From Macrotis lagotis (taxonomy: Eukaryota > Chordata > Mammalia > Peramelemorphia > Peramelidae), in contig NC_133660.1 in the NCBI RefSeq assembly GCF_037893015.1, positions 167,030,363 to 167,094,362 on the forward strand: a stretch of DNA of 64,000 nt. The letters are read 5' to 3'. This document shows positions 36,180-47,164 of this stretch, piece after piece. The notes under the pieces were generated by a model, which was given only the letters and a program-made list of their open reading frames with translations, was not told where the DNA came from and did not search any database. Numbering within the stretch: position 1 is the stretch's first letter; each line of letters begins with the position of its first letter. Both the position numbers and the translations under genes were made by a program.

Positions 36180-36230
36180 TCCCCCCGCCCCGCTCCTCTG
36201 CACGTGCCCTTTTGAAGGCGACAGATAAGG
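36180..36230 (+). promoter_or_regulatory. CORIN: GC box, E-box and GATA site upstream of the CORIN ATG
   Basis: CCCCGCCCC (about 36183-36191), a palindromic CACGTG (36201-36206) and AGATAAG (36223-36229) lie within 50 bases, 95-145 bases upstream of the ATG. Functional GATA elements that respond to GATA-4 are reported in human and mouse corin promoters, so the GATA site is the strongest candidate here. No TATA box was seen. Binding is inferred. Confidence 0.55.
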
Positions 36231-36322
36231 AACCCGGAGGGCTCGGTCTGTTCTCGCAGTGGCTGGCAGAGGGCTGGCAGAGGACACCTCAAAAGTGCAG
36301 AGCCGCCGGCGGCGCCGGGACC

Positions 36323-36397
36323 ATGTTCTCCATGAAGCCGTTCCCTGCCCTGCCTCCAGAAGAGCGCTACCGTCCAGTCCTGGGCCAGCCGGAGCCG
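36323..36397 (+). CDS. CORIN: CORIN, first coding exon (N-terminal cytoplasmic tail)
   Basis: Encodes 25 residues, MFSMKPFPALPPEERYRPVL followed by GQPEP, and ends at a good donor (GAGCCG then GTAAGG) in phase 0. From the second Met it aligns with the start of human corin (MKQSPALAPEERCRR...), sharing M-K-x2-PAL-PEER and the exon end before the VLRA residues. Corin is a type II membrane serine protease of heart that cleaves pro-ANP; this exon gives the cytosolic tail, and all frizzled, LDLR, SRCR and protease domains lie beyond the window. I chose the ATG at 36323 because it has A at -3; the ATG at 36332 is in frame but in a poorer context. An ATG at 36173 is also in frame and would add 50 residues. 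Exon 2 was not found. Confidence 0.85.
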
Positions 36398-36979
36398 GTA
36401 AGGGCAGCTGGCCCCCGGGGCTCCAGGTGCCCCCGACCTGGGCCTGGGCATGCGGCTGCCCGGCGTCCTCAGGGGACCGGCGCACAGCTGCCCCCGAGCT
36501 CCTCAGCATCCCTCCCCTCCCGGCGGGGCCGCTTTTCTCCCCACCGCCCAGGGTGCCCCCGGGGAGACCCAGGACGGGTTTCTGCAGGTTTTTAGGCAGG
36601 GTGCCCCGGCTTACCTCGATGACTCGCACCTTCCAAGGGTGCTGGACGGCGGGGGCGGCCGCTCAGCCCTGGGTCACCCCCTCAGCCTTGCGCCCAAAGG
36701 GAAACGCGCCTCCTTTGCCTTGGGTCCCGGGGAGAGCGAGGGAACCGAGCCGGCTCTGGACGAGGCTGGCCCGGGCGCACCCCGCCGGCCCAGCCCGCGG
36801 CCCTCCCGGGGGCGCGGCGTCCGGGGCTCGCTTCTGCCACGCCGGACCCCCGCTGCCAGCCCCCCGGAGTTTGTGAGGCTCGGCCAGGCGCCCCGAAGTG
36901 TGCGTGCCCCGGAGGAGAGCCGGGATGGGGAGCGGCGAGGCTGGGGGAGCCGGTCCTGCCTCCCGTCTGGGACCGCTGG

Positions 36980-37078
36980 CCCCCGCCCCCAGCCCCGAGC
37001 CCCCAGCCCCGAGCCCCGAGCCCCGAGCCCCCCCCGAGCCCCGAGCCCCGAGCCCCGAGCCCCCAGCCCCCAGCCCAG
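36980..37078. repeat. 7-bp GC-rich minisatellite in CORIN intron 1
   Basis: About 14 units of CCCCGAG or CCCCCAG. The reverse strand carries repeated runs of four or more Gs spaced by CTC/CT, a strong G-quadruplex pattern, about 590 bases after exon 1. Confidence 0.92.
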
Positions 37079-37140
37079 CTCCGCTCCGGCCCTTCAGGCG
37101 GCGCCGGGGAGGACCAGGCGCACTTGTTGCCTAAGGAACC

Positions 37141-38440
37141 CCGCACTTTCCCGGGCAGATCGCAGCCCTCGGAAGTCTGGGGTGGTGATTCAAGAGCAGC
37201 GCCCCAACATTCCAAGGCTCCCCTTACTCTTGGGGGGAAGGGGAGAACACAGGGCAAAGCTCAGGTGCCTGAAGACACACTATTTCTTTCTTTCTCCCTG
37301 CCCTCTCCCTCTTCTCCTACCCCCTCCCTCCCTCTCCTGTCCCCTTCTCTGTTTTGGGGGGCAATCTGGGTTCCCTCTCTTGGCTCTTTGGTTACTCTTC
37401 CTCAGTAACGGGCAGCCTAGAGCATCAAGGAACAGAGCTTGGCAAGGAATCCCCCGTAAACAGCAGAGGGTTCTAAGTCACAATTGTTTCTGAAGAACCC
37501 AAATTTTAGCCGGGGTCCTTGGAACTTAAGAACCTTTCAAACAGTGACTTTAATTTTTAATGCCGAGGGTCTGGTGCATTGTCCTCACTAGAACGGATGG
37601 TTCATTTCTTTTATTTTGGAGAGAAGTAGAACTGGTTTCTCCAACATAAGCAGATTTTCTGCGTTTCTGTTTATTAAGCATTCTTTCCCGAGCTGTGTAT
37701 AAGGGACTTAATTTTCTTCCAGAAAACTTAGGTACTTGTCCTTTGAGAGCTTACAATTTAAATGTCAGGACTAATATAACTCATCGCCAACTAGTGTGAG
37801 CTCCTGGAAGGGCAGTTTACCTACCTTTCTCTACTTCTGTTTCTTCATTCGTTAAATTGAGAGCGTTAGACTGATTTCAGAGCGTCCTTTCAGGTCTCAA
37901 ACGGTATATTCTCTGGTTTGCCCAAATAACAAGAAGGGAAGAAGAGACTAATTTTGTAATAAAATGAACAAGAAATCATAATATGATAATTTCTTAATAA
38001 TAATGATGATGATAAAAGTGTTGTAAAAACGCTGTCAAGATTCACGTTGGGAGCACTTTTTCTCTACTAATTATCTTGAACAATCTTGGAAAAGTTTCAC
38101 TGTGTAAACCAGATCAATTTTGAATCCCACAGAAATGATTTTTTTTTCTTTTTGGTTGATTAAAGACTCTCCTGGAGAGAGATTTATTTTTAAGTTAAAT
38201 CCATTATTAAGATAGAATGGGTGATTCTAGTATACTTAATCTTCCATTTGTCCTTTTCCCCAGTTCCCCATCTCCCCAGTTCCAATTTTAGGGTTAAGTC
38301 AGGACATTATAACTCTTAAACTGTAACCTCTTTCTTTACAGAACTTCAGTGACTTGGCTGAAGTCATGGCAAAATCGGGGTTTGAACACCACTTTTCTGA
38401 TTGCAACACAATCATCCTTTTCAGTGCTCTACCTTTCTCT
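37141..38440. other. CORIN intron 1, little recognised
   Basis: Transition from GC-rich to AT-rich. A C/T-rich stretch lies at 37280-37350. No repeat family was recognised with confidence. Confidence 0.45.
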
Positions 38441-38449
38441 CCTTAGGGT

Positions 38450-38640
38450 CATAGACCTTAGATTTAGAACTAGAAGATTCTTAGAAGCTATCCTCCAACC
38501 TCTTATTTTTTCCAGATTAGGAAACTGAAGAACAGAGGAGTAACTAGTCCAGTTTGATAAAGCTTGTATTTCTGGTAGAATTTGAATCCAAATCTTCCTG
38601 ACTCCAATTTTAGCCTTTTATCTGCTAGACCAAATTTCTT
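38450..38640 (-). repeat. MIR element
   Basis: Antisense MIR: GATTAGGAAACTGAAGAACAGAGGAG, then TTTGAATCCAAATCTTCCTGACTCC. Confidence 0.55.
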
Positions 38641-38975
38641 CTTCCCCTGCTGCCCCAAAACAAAAATTAAAAACAAAATCACCTTCACATGTGGAAGAAT
38701 GAGAATTGATGTTTAGAGATTAAGAACCCCTTTTATGGTAGATGAATTATGGACTTGCTAGAGAGTTTCACCAAGAGCTGACTCTTTATTAAGGAGGTAT
38801 TTTCTTATCTGACACTATTAAGGTCCAGGAATATGTTAGCATTGTTCTTGGACAAGCCTCCTTCATTTTACTTTATCAAGTGAGAAAAGAAAAGCTGATT
38901 TGAGGAGAAAGCTAATTTTAAAAAATTAAAACAATTTAAATTTAAATTAAATTTATAATTAAGAACAGCAAGAAG

Positions 38976-39126
38976 GGGCAGCTAGGTGGCACAGTGAATA
39001 GAGCACTGGCCCTGGAGTCAGAAGTACCTGAGTTCAAATCCAGCCTCAGACACTTAATAATTACCTAGCTGTGTGTCCTTGGGCAAGCCACTTAATCCCA
39101 TTTGCCTTGCAAAAACCTAAAAAAAA
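38976..39126 (+). mobile_element. CORE-SINE (WSINE1-like), full length
   Basis: Sense copy from GGGGCAGCTAGGTGGCACAG to CCTTGCAAAAACCTAAAAAAA. Confidence 0.93.
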
Positions 39127-39184
39127 GGCAATAAGGGGGAAAATCAGCATAACTGATCAGTAGAGTAGAAAAGGCTGAAAATAT

Positions 39185-39230
39185 ATACAATATACCACAC
39201 ACACACATACACACACACACATATACACAT
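39185..39230. repeat. (CA)n microsatellite
   Basis: Imperfect CA/TA array downstream of the SINE. Confidence 0.9.
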
Positions 39231-39244
39231 ATAACTATAACTTG

Positions 39245-40105
39245 GTATTTTTGCAGCATTCCATTTTTTATCTTTTTCTTGTTTCTGTTTATGTTATTGT
39301 AATCATTGTGTATTTTTGAATTCCGTTTACTTTGTATCAGTTCATGTAGTAGATCTTTCTATGCTTTTGTCTTCATAGTAATCTTTATGCACAGGGTCAA
39401 TCCATTATATTCAAACATGCTACTTAGTTTAGCAATTCTTTATTTCCAATTCTTTGCTCTTACAAAAAAGTTGTTCAAATATTTTGTTGTGTATGTCAGT
39501 CAACTTGTATTTATTATATTCCTAATGTATACTAGGCACTATAGGCACTTTTCTGATATGTCTTAGGCTATATGCCTAGTAGTAGAATCTTTGAGTCAAA
39601 AGGTATGAACATTTTAGTCACTTTATTTGTCTAATTCCAAATTGCTTTCCCTTACAATGGAAAAATGGTACTGATACAAAACTCCACCAACCAATCACTA
39701 GTGTACCTTTTCTTCCCCCTGTCCTGCAACATTGACTATTCCAATATTTTTGTCATTTTTGCCAGTTCACAGGGTATGAGCTGAAATGTCAAGGTTGCTT
39801 TGATTTGCAATTCTCTTATTAGTGACTTGTAATTTAATAGCTGTAAATGCTTTGCAATTCTTCTTTGATGAACTGTTAGTTTAAATCCTTTGACCGTTCA
39901 TCTGTTGGAGAATATTTTTTTTTGGTCACCTTTATTACACATACATGTAGATGTATCTTAGCTATTTTCAGAAAAAATTGATACAGATTTCCTACCAAAC
40001 TCCATTTAATTGCTTCCATTCTTATTCAAAGCACATTACTTTTGTAGATGCAGAACCTTTCCAGTTTGACTAATCAAAGTTGCCCATTTTATCTTTTGTA
40101 ATTGC
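39245..40105 (-). mobile_element. Old L1 ORF2 C-terminal fragment
   Basis: Antisense L1 landmarks in order: AGTAGTAGAATCTTTGAGTCAAAAGGTATG, TCTAATTCCAAATTGCTTTCC, GTTTGATTTGCAATTCTC-like sequence near 39800, TTTGACCGTTCATCTGTTGG, and AAGTTGCCCATTTTATCTTTTG at the right end. Confidence 0.7.
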
Positions 40106-40119
40106 TTTTTAAAAACTTT

Positions 40120-40240
40120 AAAAAATTTTTTGCAAGGCAATGGGATTAAGTGATTTGCCCAGGGTCACATAGCTAAATGAGTATTAAGTGTTGAGATTGG
40201 ATTTAAACTCAGGTTTTCTTGACTCCAGGACTGGTTTTGT
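40120..40240 (-). mobile_element. Degenerate CORE-SINE
   Basis: Antisense TTTTTTGCAAGGCAATGGG to TCTTGACTCCAGGACTGG. The tRNA-like end is lost. Confidence 0.8.
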
Positions 40241-41439
40241 ATGTTAATGCTGTAGCTATTTTCAGTGACACTACATAGAACATATACCCAAGAAAAGTTT
40301 TTCTTAATCATCTTAAAAATTAAGCCAATATTCTTACTTTTTTTTAAAAAAACAAAACCAGCCCTGATCATAGGGAACTGTTGGTAATGAAGTTTCAGTT
40401 GTTCACAGAATCATAAATACTGTGTTTAGAATCTATATTAGTTTAACAGAACATTGAGGTTTTGTTCAGACCAAAATCTCTCAATCTTAAATCCATGTAG
40501 CCCAAGGAAAGTGGGTTTTGCATTAGAAATATTATTTTTTCATTAGAAATATTGTTGCTATTATGAGGAAAAGCAATCTTACTCTTCCAGAGCTAGACCA
40601 GTTGCTCCAGTCTCTCCAGGTACCTTGAGGAAATGGAGGGGTGGGGCTCTATTTTCAATATTGCTAATGTTTTAACTACCATTGGTTGTGTTCCCCCATT
40701 GTTAGTGACTAGCACCACCCTTTCCATTTACCAAGAATTTTACTTCAAAGATATATTGACAACAAAATGTATACATCTCATTTTCTTAATACGTTGAGGA
40801 TGTATTTTCCCCTATCCCACATAAGGCTAAGGGGTAGGGTAGGGAGTAGACTCAAAACTGGGTTTAGTTACTACCTAACCTCTGTCTAACCCAAACCAGA
40901 TGCAGCATGACAGCTGGGTGATGAGTCAGGATGCTATTACAGTGAGCCTGGGTCTCAAATGTCACTCTTGGAGGTCCTTCCTTGGTCCTCAACATACTGA
41001 TGCTATACTGTCAGCAAACCTGTGGACTCTAACCCCTAGATTCCTGCCACTCACTTTTCCAAGCATCTGAAACTTTCTAGGTCAGAGACTCCACTGCTGT
41101 CACCCAGGAGAGAAAGGAAGTAAGATAAGGACACAGTGCTTTTAATTGAGCCTCAGAAGGGAGAAGGGTCCCAGGTCTTCTTCCTTACCAAATGACCTCT
41201 CACTGGATGCTATGAGTGAATTGCTTTGATTTTCCAAGGTCTAATGAAGCAAAAAGAAAATTGATGGGTGATTAAGATCATTTAGATACCTCCCTGTCCA
41301 GTCAAACTCTCCCTGGATTAATGGAGTAGCTAGCCAACCAGTACTAGATTATCCATATATTGTCCACCTTTTGTCCAAGGCATGTCCCATTAGATGTTAT
41401 ACTGATTCTTTTGGAAACATGCTCCCTAGACTCTTCATT
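40241..41439. other. CORIN intron 1, no repeat recognised
   Basis: Looks like single-copy sequence of moderate GC. A 16-base motif around CATTAGAAATATT is repeated at 40521 and 40540. Confidence 0.4.
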
Positions 41440-41773
41440 TGGTTCTGTGCTGCTGCTGATGTTTGTCCTTCATTCTCAAAGAAGACCATGACATCAGGGA
41501 GGTGATGCCATGACAAGCAGGTGAATTGGATTTGAGTGAAGGGGTGCTGTACTAAGTCACTAGTTTCACTTTCTTCTCCAAAGCCTTCTGGGTCCAGTGA
41601 CCAGATATGAATCAGGATGACTGGAGATGGTCCTGGATGTGAGGCAATCAGGGTTAAGTGATTTGTCCAAGGTCATACAACTAGTAAGTGTCAAGTGTCT
41701 GAGGCTGGATTCTAACTCAGCCTCCTGACTCCAAGGCCAGTGCCCTATCCACAGCTTCACCTAGCTGCCCAAG
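41440..41773 (-). mobile_element. Longer CORE-SINE subtype, near full length
   Basis: Best copy of the roughly 330-bp SINE: GTCCTTCATTCTCAAAGAAGACCATGACATCAGG at the left; a CORE segment (GGTTAAGTGATTTGTCCAAGGTCATAC) and the reversed tRNA-like head (CTATCCACAGCTTCACCTAG) at the right. Sister copy at 11640. Confidence 0.9.
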
Positions 41774-41899
41774 AGTGTGTGCTAGGACCTAAACTACATT
41801 CTCTCTCTCTCTCTCTTTCCCCTACCCCACCTAGCCAATTACCCAAGAAATGAGGAAAATAGGAAAAAATAGTACTTTTGAAACCAGAGAACTAGAATT

Positions 41900-42035
41900 C
41901 TTTTTTTCTACCACATGTTATCTGTGTATGACCTTGGGAAAGCCGCAACATCTCTGGGTCTCGATTTCTTCCTATAAAATAAAGAATTTGAAAAGTTTCC
42001 TTACAGCTCTATATCTTTAGACCTATGAGATGAGA
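41900..42035 (+). repeat. MIR element
   Basis: Sense MIR: GTATGACCTTGGGAAAGCC, GGGTCTCGATTTCTTCC, then CTTACAGCTCTATATC. Confidence 0.6.
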
Positions 42036-43002
42036 AGAGACAAAACCTGATAGTGGATAAAGAGCTGGTCTTAGAATCAGAAAAATGTTGTATCACATAC
42101 TGACTCTGATGCTTAGAATTGTGTGACCCTGGTAGCTCATCCATATCTCAGTGCTCCCGGCAACCTGCAGCAGGACAAATGTAGTGAAAGTGGCTACCAG
42201 CATCCATGGAGGGATTTTCCTTATTTGGGAATTTTCTGCATCAGCAGGATCACAGAACATGTCCTCATCCTATGAAGCAGAAAAGGAAGAATTGAAAATG
42301 ACAAATATGGAGTGTGAAAAGATGAGAAAGAGGTCGTGTTGGAGAGAAGCCAGCGACCTATCAAAGATATTCACTCAAAGTTAGGTGATGTAGTCATCAT
42401 ATGAGCAGTCTGTTCTGGAAAACATTTAAATTTGGGGGTGTTTAAAAGGCCATTTCTATCCCCTGTGCCTCTGTGAGTAGTCTGTTTTAACTTAGAAAAG
42501 AGTCCAATCATGATCATAGAGCTCTTTGGTTTCTCTAAGGCAGTGGTAGCATGACAAAAGTTTTAATATCTATGATACATTACAGTTATTTGTATGTGTC
42601 AACTCATCTCCTAGAATGTAAGGCCCTTGAGGATAGAGTTGGGCTCTTTCATTTTTGTACATATTATAGAGCCTGTGACAATGCCTTGGTTTAGAAATGT
42701 TGCTATTATAAATGTAGTTTGAATTTAATATTTATCACATTCTCATGTTTGGAATGTACTGTCAAAAGGACTTTGATTTTCCATAGTTGAACTGAATTTA
42801 TTGTGCTGAGTTCCATGTGGTAGAGCTGGAGTAGACTTTGACCAGATCATTTGTGGCAAATACTTGGAAAATTTTCTAAATCATTAATTGCTTACTAAAT
42901 GTTTAAAGTTCAAAAATTTGTGTGTGGGAAGAGGGTAGGATTTCTTTTTTTCCCCATCATTATCATATTAAATTTAATGTACATTTTAAACAACTATAAC
43001 CA
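42036..43002. other. CORIN intron 1, mostly unassigned
   Basis: Includes a probable L2 3' piece near 42600-42690 (CTAGAATGTAAGGCCCTTGAGG). An open stretch of 77 codons at 42151 matches nothing I know. Confidence 0.4.
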
Positions 43003-43240
43003 AGGGGCAGCCGGTTGATTCAGTGAATAGGAAGACTCTCATCTTACTGAGTTCAACCTTAATCTCAGAAACTTAATAGCTATGTGACCCTGGACCAGTC
43101 ACTTAATCTTATTTGCTTCAATTTTCTCATTTGGAGAAAGAAATGGCAAACCACTCCAGAATTTTTGCCAAGAAAACCCCAAATGGGGTCATGAAGAGTC
43201 AGACATAATGGGGAAAAAAGGCCAAACTAAATGAACAAAG
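43003..43240 (+). mobile_element. RTE-tailed CORE-SINE
   Basis: Head GGGGCAGCCGGTTGATTCAGTG, CORE segment TAGCTATGTGACCCTGGACCAG, then the tail AAATGGCAAACCACTCCAG..AACCCCAAATGGGGTCATGAAGAG, which is the RTE/BovB-type 3' end. Its mobility would have relied on an RTE LINE. Confidence 0.88.
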
Positions 43241-43532
43241 TTCATGATTCATGTATACTGCTCTTTTTTGTTCTTTGCTAACATAATCATGTTTCTTGAT
43301 CATTGGGTCATATGACTTCAAGTCTCTCTAGACCTGCAAGTGATTTCATGAGCTTTCTCCCCTCATATTTTTGAGGGGAGGTATATCCCTCTATTAATTT
43401 TTTTTTACAGTTTGAAATTAAGCTCTTAAAAAAAAAGCATTTCTGCATGCACTACAGAACAAAAAGGGATTCCCTCTGCAATCATGAATCTTCATTTCAC
43501 ACTATTTTTACTTTTTTTTTTAAAGTACATAA

Positions 43533-43684
43533 TAGGGGGTGGCTAGGTTGCCCAGTGGATAGAGCACCAGTCCTGGAGTCAGGAGTACCTGAGTTCAAAT
43601 CCCGCCTCAAACTCTTAATAATTGCCTAGCTGTGGTCTTGGGCAAGCCACTTAACCCCATTGCCTTGCAAAAAAAAAAAAAAAC
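43533..43684 (+). mobile_element. CORE-SINE (WSINE1-like)
   Basis: Sense copy ending in a 15-A tail. AAAGTACATAAT upstream and AAAGTGCATAAT downstream are probable target-site duplications with one change. Confidence 0.92.
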
Positions 43685-43899
43685 CAAACGCAAAAAGTGC
43701 ATAATTAATTCCACATATTACTTTTAGAACTTTCCTTTTCTGTGTTTCTGAACTTCCTTCTGGGTATTAGAAATTATTTTAATGATTTTTTTCCCTATAC
43801 CAATGGAACTACTAGCTCCTCAGATTAAAAAGAGAAAAAAATCACATTGTATAAAAATCAGTCAAGCAAAATAAATGAACACAATAGCAAGTTTTATTT

Positions 43900-44200
43900 A
43901 AAAAAATATGTATATCAATTTTTTTGCACCTGGTGTCTATCACCCCATCTTGAGGGTAACATGAATTGCCACATGTAGTCATTATACTGATCTGTACTCA
44001 AGTCTTTCAAAGTTGTTTTTCTTATATAAATTGCTCTCCTGGTTTTGCTCTGATGCTTTGCATCAGTTCATATTAACCAGGATTCTTTGAAATGATCTTT
44101 TGACATTTTTATGGAGCAGTAACATTCCATGGTATTAATATACCACAATTTTTCAACCATTCCTCAGTTGCTTTAGATAATCTCAGCTATATAAGACACT
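43900..44200 (-). mobile_element. Old L1 3'-side fragment
   Basis: Antisense pattern: ATATAAATTGCTCTCCTGGTTTTGCTC, TGCATCAGTTCATATTAACC, AACATTCCATGGTATTAATATACCACAA. Confidence 0.65.
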
Positions 44201-45169
44201 CCCACCCCCCCTTAGATTTTAGTTTCTTGCTTTTCTTTATTCTGTAGTCCATCCCCACCTCTTCCCTTTTTCAGGTTCAGAAAGTCGGGTTGTCTTTGGA
44301 ATATATTCTACCTAGTATTAAGCAATGTTACCATTTTTCCCTGCTTCCCCTAGATTTTTCCCCTAGTTAAGTTTGATACAATTATATAAAAAAACTGGGT
44401 ATGAATATGCTTTCAGCTCTTATAGTCTATTCCAGATGAGAGTTAGGTCCCTTTAATACCTATTCTCCTACCCCTTCCTTTTTGTATAGTTTTCTTATTC
44501 TGTGCTGTAATAATAAGAAATAACAATATCATCCCTGCTTCATTTCTACATGAGTACATATTTCTTTTGCTCTGCTTTTTATTTCCTTTCTTCAAAATCT
44601 CAGGAAAGAGAATTCATTTTTAGGATTTTTTAAAAAATTTAATTCCTTCAATAAAGTTGAATTTTTTTTGAGGGGGAAGAAATTTTGTTTCTATAAAATT
44701 TCTGACTTAACAGTGGAATATCGTATGAATATTGTACCTTTTCCATCAATGAAAATCTTCCTTTACTCAACACTCCTCTCTCCTCTTTCTCACTGAAAAA
44801 GGAAAACAACCCCCTCTGTAATAAACTGTGATTTGGCAAGAGGAGATGAGTTTTTTACTTTTTCACCTTACATTCCTTTTGTCTATTTTGTAGAGTGTTT
44901 TTTAATTGCAGTTTTTATGTTCCATGAGTGTTCATTGCATTTTCAAATCTTATTTGCTTTAAACTTGGCTCAAATAGCTCTGATGCAAACTATTTTTTTC
45001 TGAGACTTTTTAAGTTGAGGAACAGCTGCTGATCTGCATCGTGGAGGGAGTTGAGTCACTCAGAGTTTCACACACTGATGAAACTGTAGGTCTCAAACCA
45101 TGGATGAAAAAGGAGAAACAGTAGAGAATTAAGACAAAGTATTCTAGGAAAGTTTGAAGTGGTGGGTAC
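44201..45169. other. CORIN intron 1, unassigned
   Basis: C/T-rich and T-rich stretches. The part up to about 44840 may be more antisense L1-class sequence, but I cannot place it. Confidence 0.35.
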
Positions 45170-45570
45170 TAAAGGGAGAAGATGAACTCTTAGCTCATCC
45201 TGAATGAATATTGAGCAATCTGAAAGATGAAAATGAGGAGCCAGGGATCTATTTCAAACCTTTGTGGGGGGAGTTTGGTTCAAATACACAAGGATAATTA
45301 TCATCTCAAGGGTGGGGGGGAGCTTATACAATTTGGGGGATTGTAGAATTTGGTAGGGAAGGTAGTTTGGAACCAGACTGTGGAAAACCTTAAATGCCAA
45401 ACTCTAAGGACTTTGTATTTGATCATGGAAGTTGAGGTTTCTGAGCAGAGGAGTAAAATGAGAAGTCCTGCAAATTAAGAAGATGATTGTGGCAGCTGTG
45501 ACATGAGTGGATTGTAGAAGACAGAGACTGGGGAAATGGGAGATCAATTAGGAAATGATTACAATATTCC
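45170..45570 (+). repeat. Unclassified interspersed repeat, copy B
   Basis: Longer relative of 13560-13800: CCAGACTGTGGAAAACCTTAAATGCC, GACTTTGTATTTGATC, GCAGCTGTGACATG, GAGATCAATTAGGAAATGATTACAATATTCC. Confidence 0.6.
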
Positions 45571-45884
45571 ATTATGGTAATGAATGTGGCAAGTTAAACT
45601 GTTTACACTTCCCTAATTGATTGTTTCATCTCATAGATTTTCCAAACCTTTTCATCTCTTCTAAAATTAGTTTTAGGCATCCCTTTCCCCCTTTCCCTAC
45701 CAAGTTGAGGATCTTGCCACATATTTCATTGAAAAAAATTGATTCTACTCATTATCTCACTCATCTAATTTCACTCAAATGTCTAATCCCTATCATCTCC
45801 TGTCTGTCTTTGTGTCTCACAAAGAGGTGATTCAAATCCTTGTCAAGTCAAAACTCTCTGCATGCTGTCTTTTTTGTTGATGTT

Positions 45885-46023
45885 TGTTTTTTTGCAAGGC
45901 AATGGCATTAAGTGATTTATCCATGGTCAAATAGTTAAGTATTAAGTGTTTGAGGCTGGATTTGAACTCAGGTCCTCCTAAGTCCAGGGGCAGTGCTCTA
46001 TCCACTGTGGCACCAAGCTGACC
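45885..46023 (-). mobile_element. CORE-SINE inserted in CR1/L3
   Basis: Antisense copy. CATGCTGTCTT before and CATGCAGTCTT after are a probable target-site duplication with one change. Confidence 0.88.
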
Positions 46024-47117
46024 CTTACATGCAGTCTTGATCCCATTCTATCCTATTTTAGTGAGCATTGTCTGTTTTATCTATATTTTTTCACTAATGT
46101 TCAATCTCTTGCTGTCTGTGCCATCCTTGACCTTGGATCACTGCCACCATCTCTGGCCTTTAATCTTACTTTTTATTGAACAACAGCAATATAACCAAAC
46201 AACTGGAGAAAATCATGAAACCTATGTGTCACTGAGAATACTTTATATTTGTTACATAACCTCAAACAAGCCCTTGATGCTGCAAGGGACTCCTTTAGCA
46301 ACTCCATAATTTATTTACTAACCATTCACCACAGTAGTTTTTTCCAAACCTTTTCATTTCTCCTCAAACCTTCCATGGTTCTCCTATTTCCCTTTCCTCC
46401 CCCCCAATTTCTTGGTTGAGAACTTTATCTTATATTTTATTTAAAAAATTGAGGTCTTTCAGCAAGACTTTCCTTTCCTTCCCCTCCTCATCTCATGTCA
46501 CCTAGATTGCTTCTGCCACTATTTCTTCTTTCACCCTTGTCTCATATAATGAAGTGGTCCTTCAGGTCAAGGTCAATCCCTCTACATTTACATTCCACTC
46601 CATTTTCAGCAGATTGCCCCACTCTCATTCCCATTCTCTTATTTATCTTCAATCTCTCCCTATCTTTTGGCTGCTTATATTTGCCTATAAGCATACTTAC
46701 GTTTCTTCTTCTTTTAAAAAAGTCTTCATTTGATCCATTCTGGCTGCCATCCTCTCTCCTTTGTGTATAAACTTAAGAAGACTGTACACAACAGGTGCTT
46801 CTACTTCCTCTTTTCTCATTTAGTTCTTAATTCTCTCCAGACTAAACTCCAACCTCATCATTCAACAGAAATAGCCTCTCAGTAACCTTTAACACTTTAA
46901 TCTTTAATACTACTACTAATCACATTATTCTGGACTTCCTCGTCTCTAGATTTTCATGACTGATCTCTTTCCTGGTTCCCTTTCTATGTATCTGTTGCTC
47001 TTTTTTTTTGGATTCACCTCCTAATAATGGATTCCTCAGGGTTTTGAGCTTTGCTATCTTCTTTTCTGATCTCCTATACAGCTCCTCATATCATGACTGT
47101 ATTTCAGTTCACTTTAT

Positions 47118-47140
47118 AAATATATATATATATATATTTC
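47118..47140. repeat. (TA)n microsatellite
   Basis: Eleven or so TA units in CR1/L3 sequence. Confidence 0.95.
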
Positions 47141-47164
47141 ACTAGCTATTCTCCATCTCTTATT

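Larger units (their letters stand above)
35930..37140. promoter_or_regulatory. CORIN: CpG island over the CORIN 5' end
   Basis: A sharp switch from AT-rich to GC-rich, CpG-containing sequence, unique in this window apart from the small patch at 6.6 kb. It spans the CORIN first coding exon and the start of intron 1. The long open frames on both strands here (36.07-37.49 kb) come from scarcity of stops in GC-rich DNA. Confidence 0.85.
45610..47151 (+). mobile_element. CR1/L3-class LINE remnant with RT region
   Basis: Sense orientation and C/T-rich. CAAACCTTTTCATCTCTTC and TTGAGGATCTTGCC near 45650-45720 recur as a related stretch at 46340-46420. From 46440 it runs through CAGCAGATTGCCCCACTC, CAATCTCTCCCTATCTTTTGGC, ACAGGTGCTTCTACTTCC and CTCCAACCTCATCATTCAACAGAAATAG (the 'FRPHHSTE' part of the RT) to CTCCTCATATCATGACTG. 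No long frame is intact. A SINE and a 5'-truncated L1 have inserted into it. Confidence 0.7.

Noticed and set aside
36071..37493. Several long open frames on both strands (up to 347 codons) in the CORIN CpG island
   Set aside because: Overlapping frames on both strands with Pro/Arg/Gly/Ala-rich translations are typical of GC-rich DNA with few stops. Only the short exon homologous to the corin N-terminus is supported.
42151..42384. 77-codon open stretch in CORIN intron 1
   Set aside because: No recognisable domain, no splice context and no homology known to me; the length is expected by chance.
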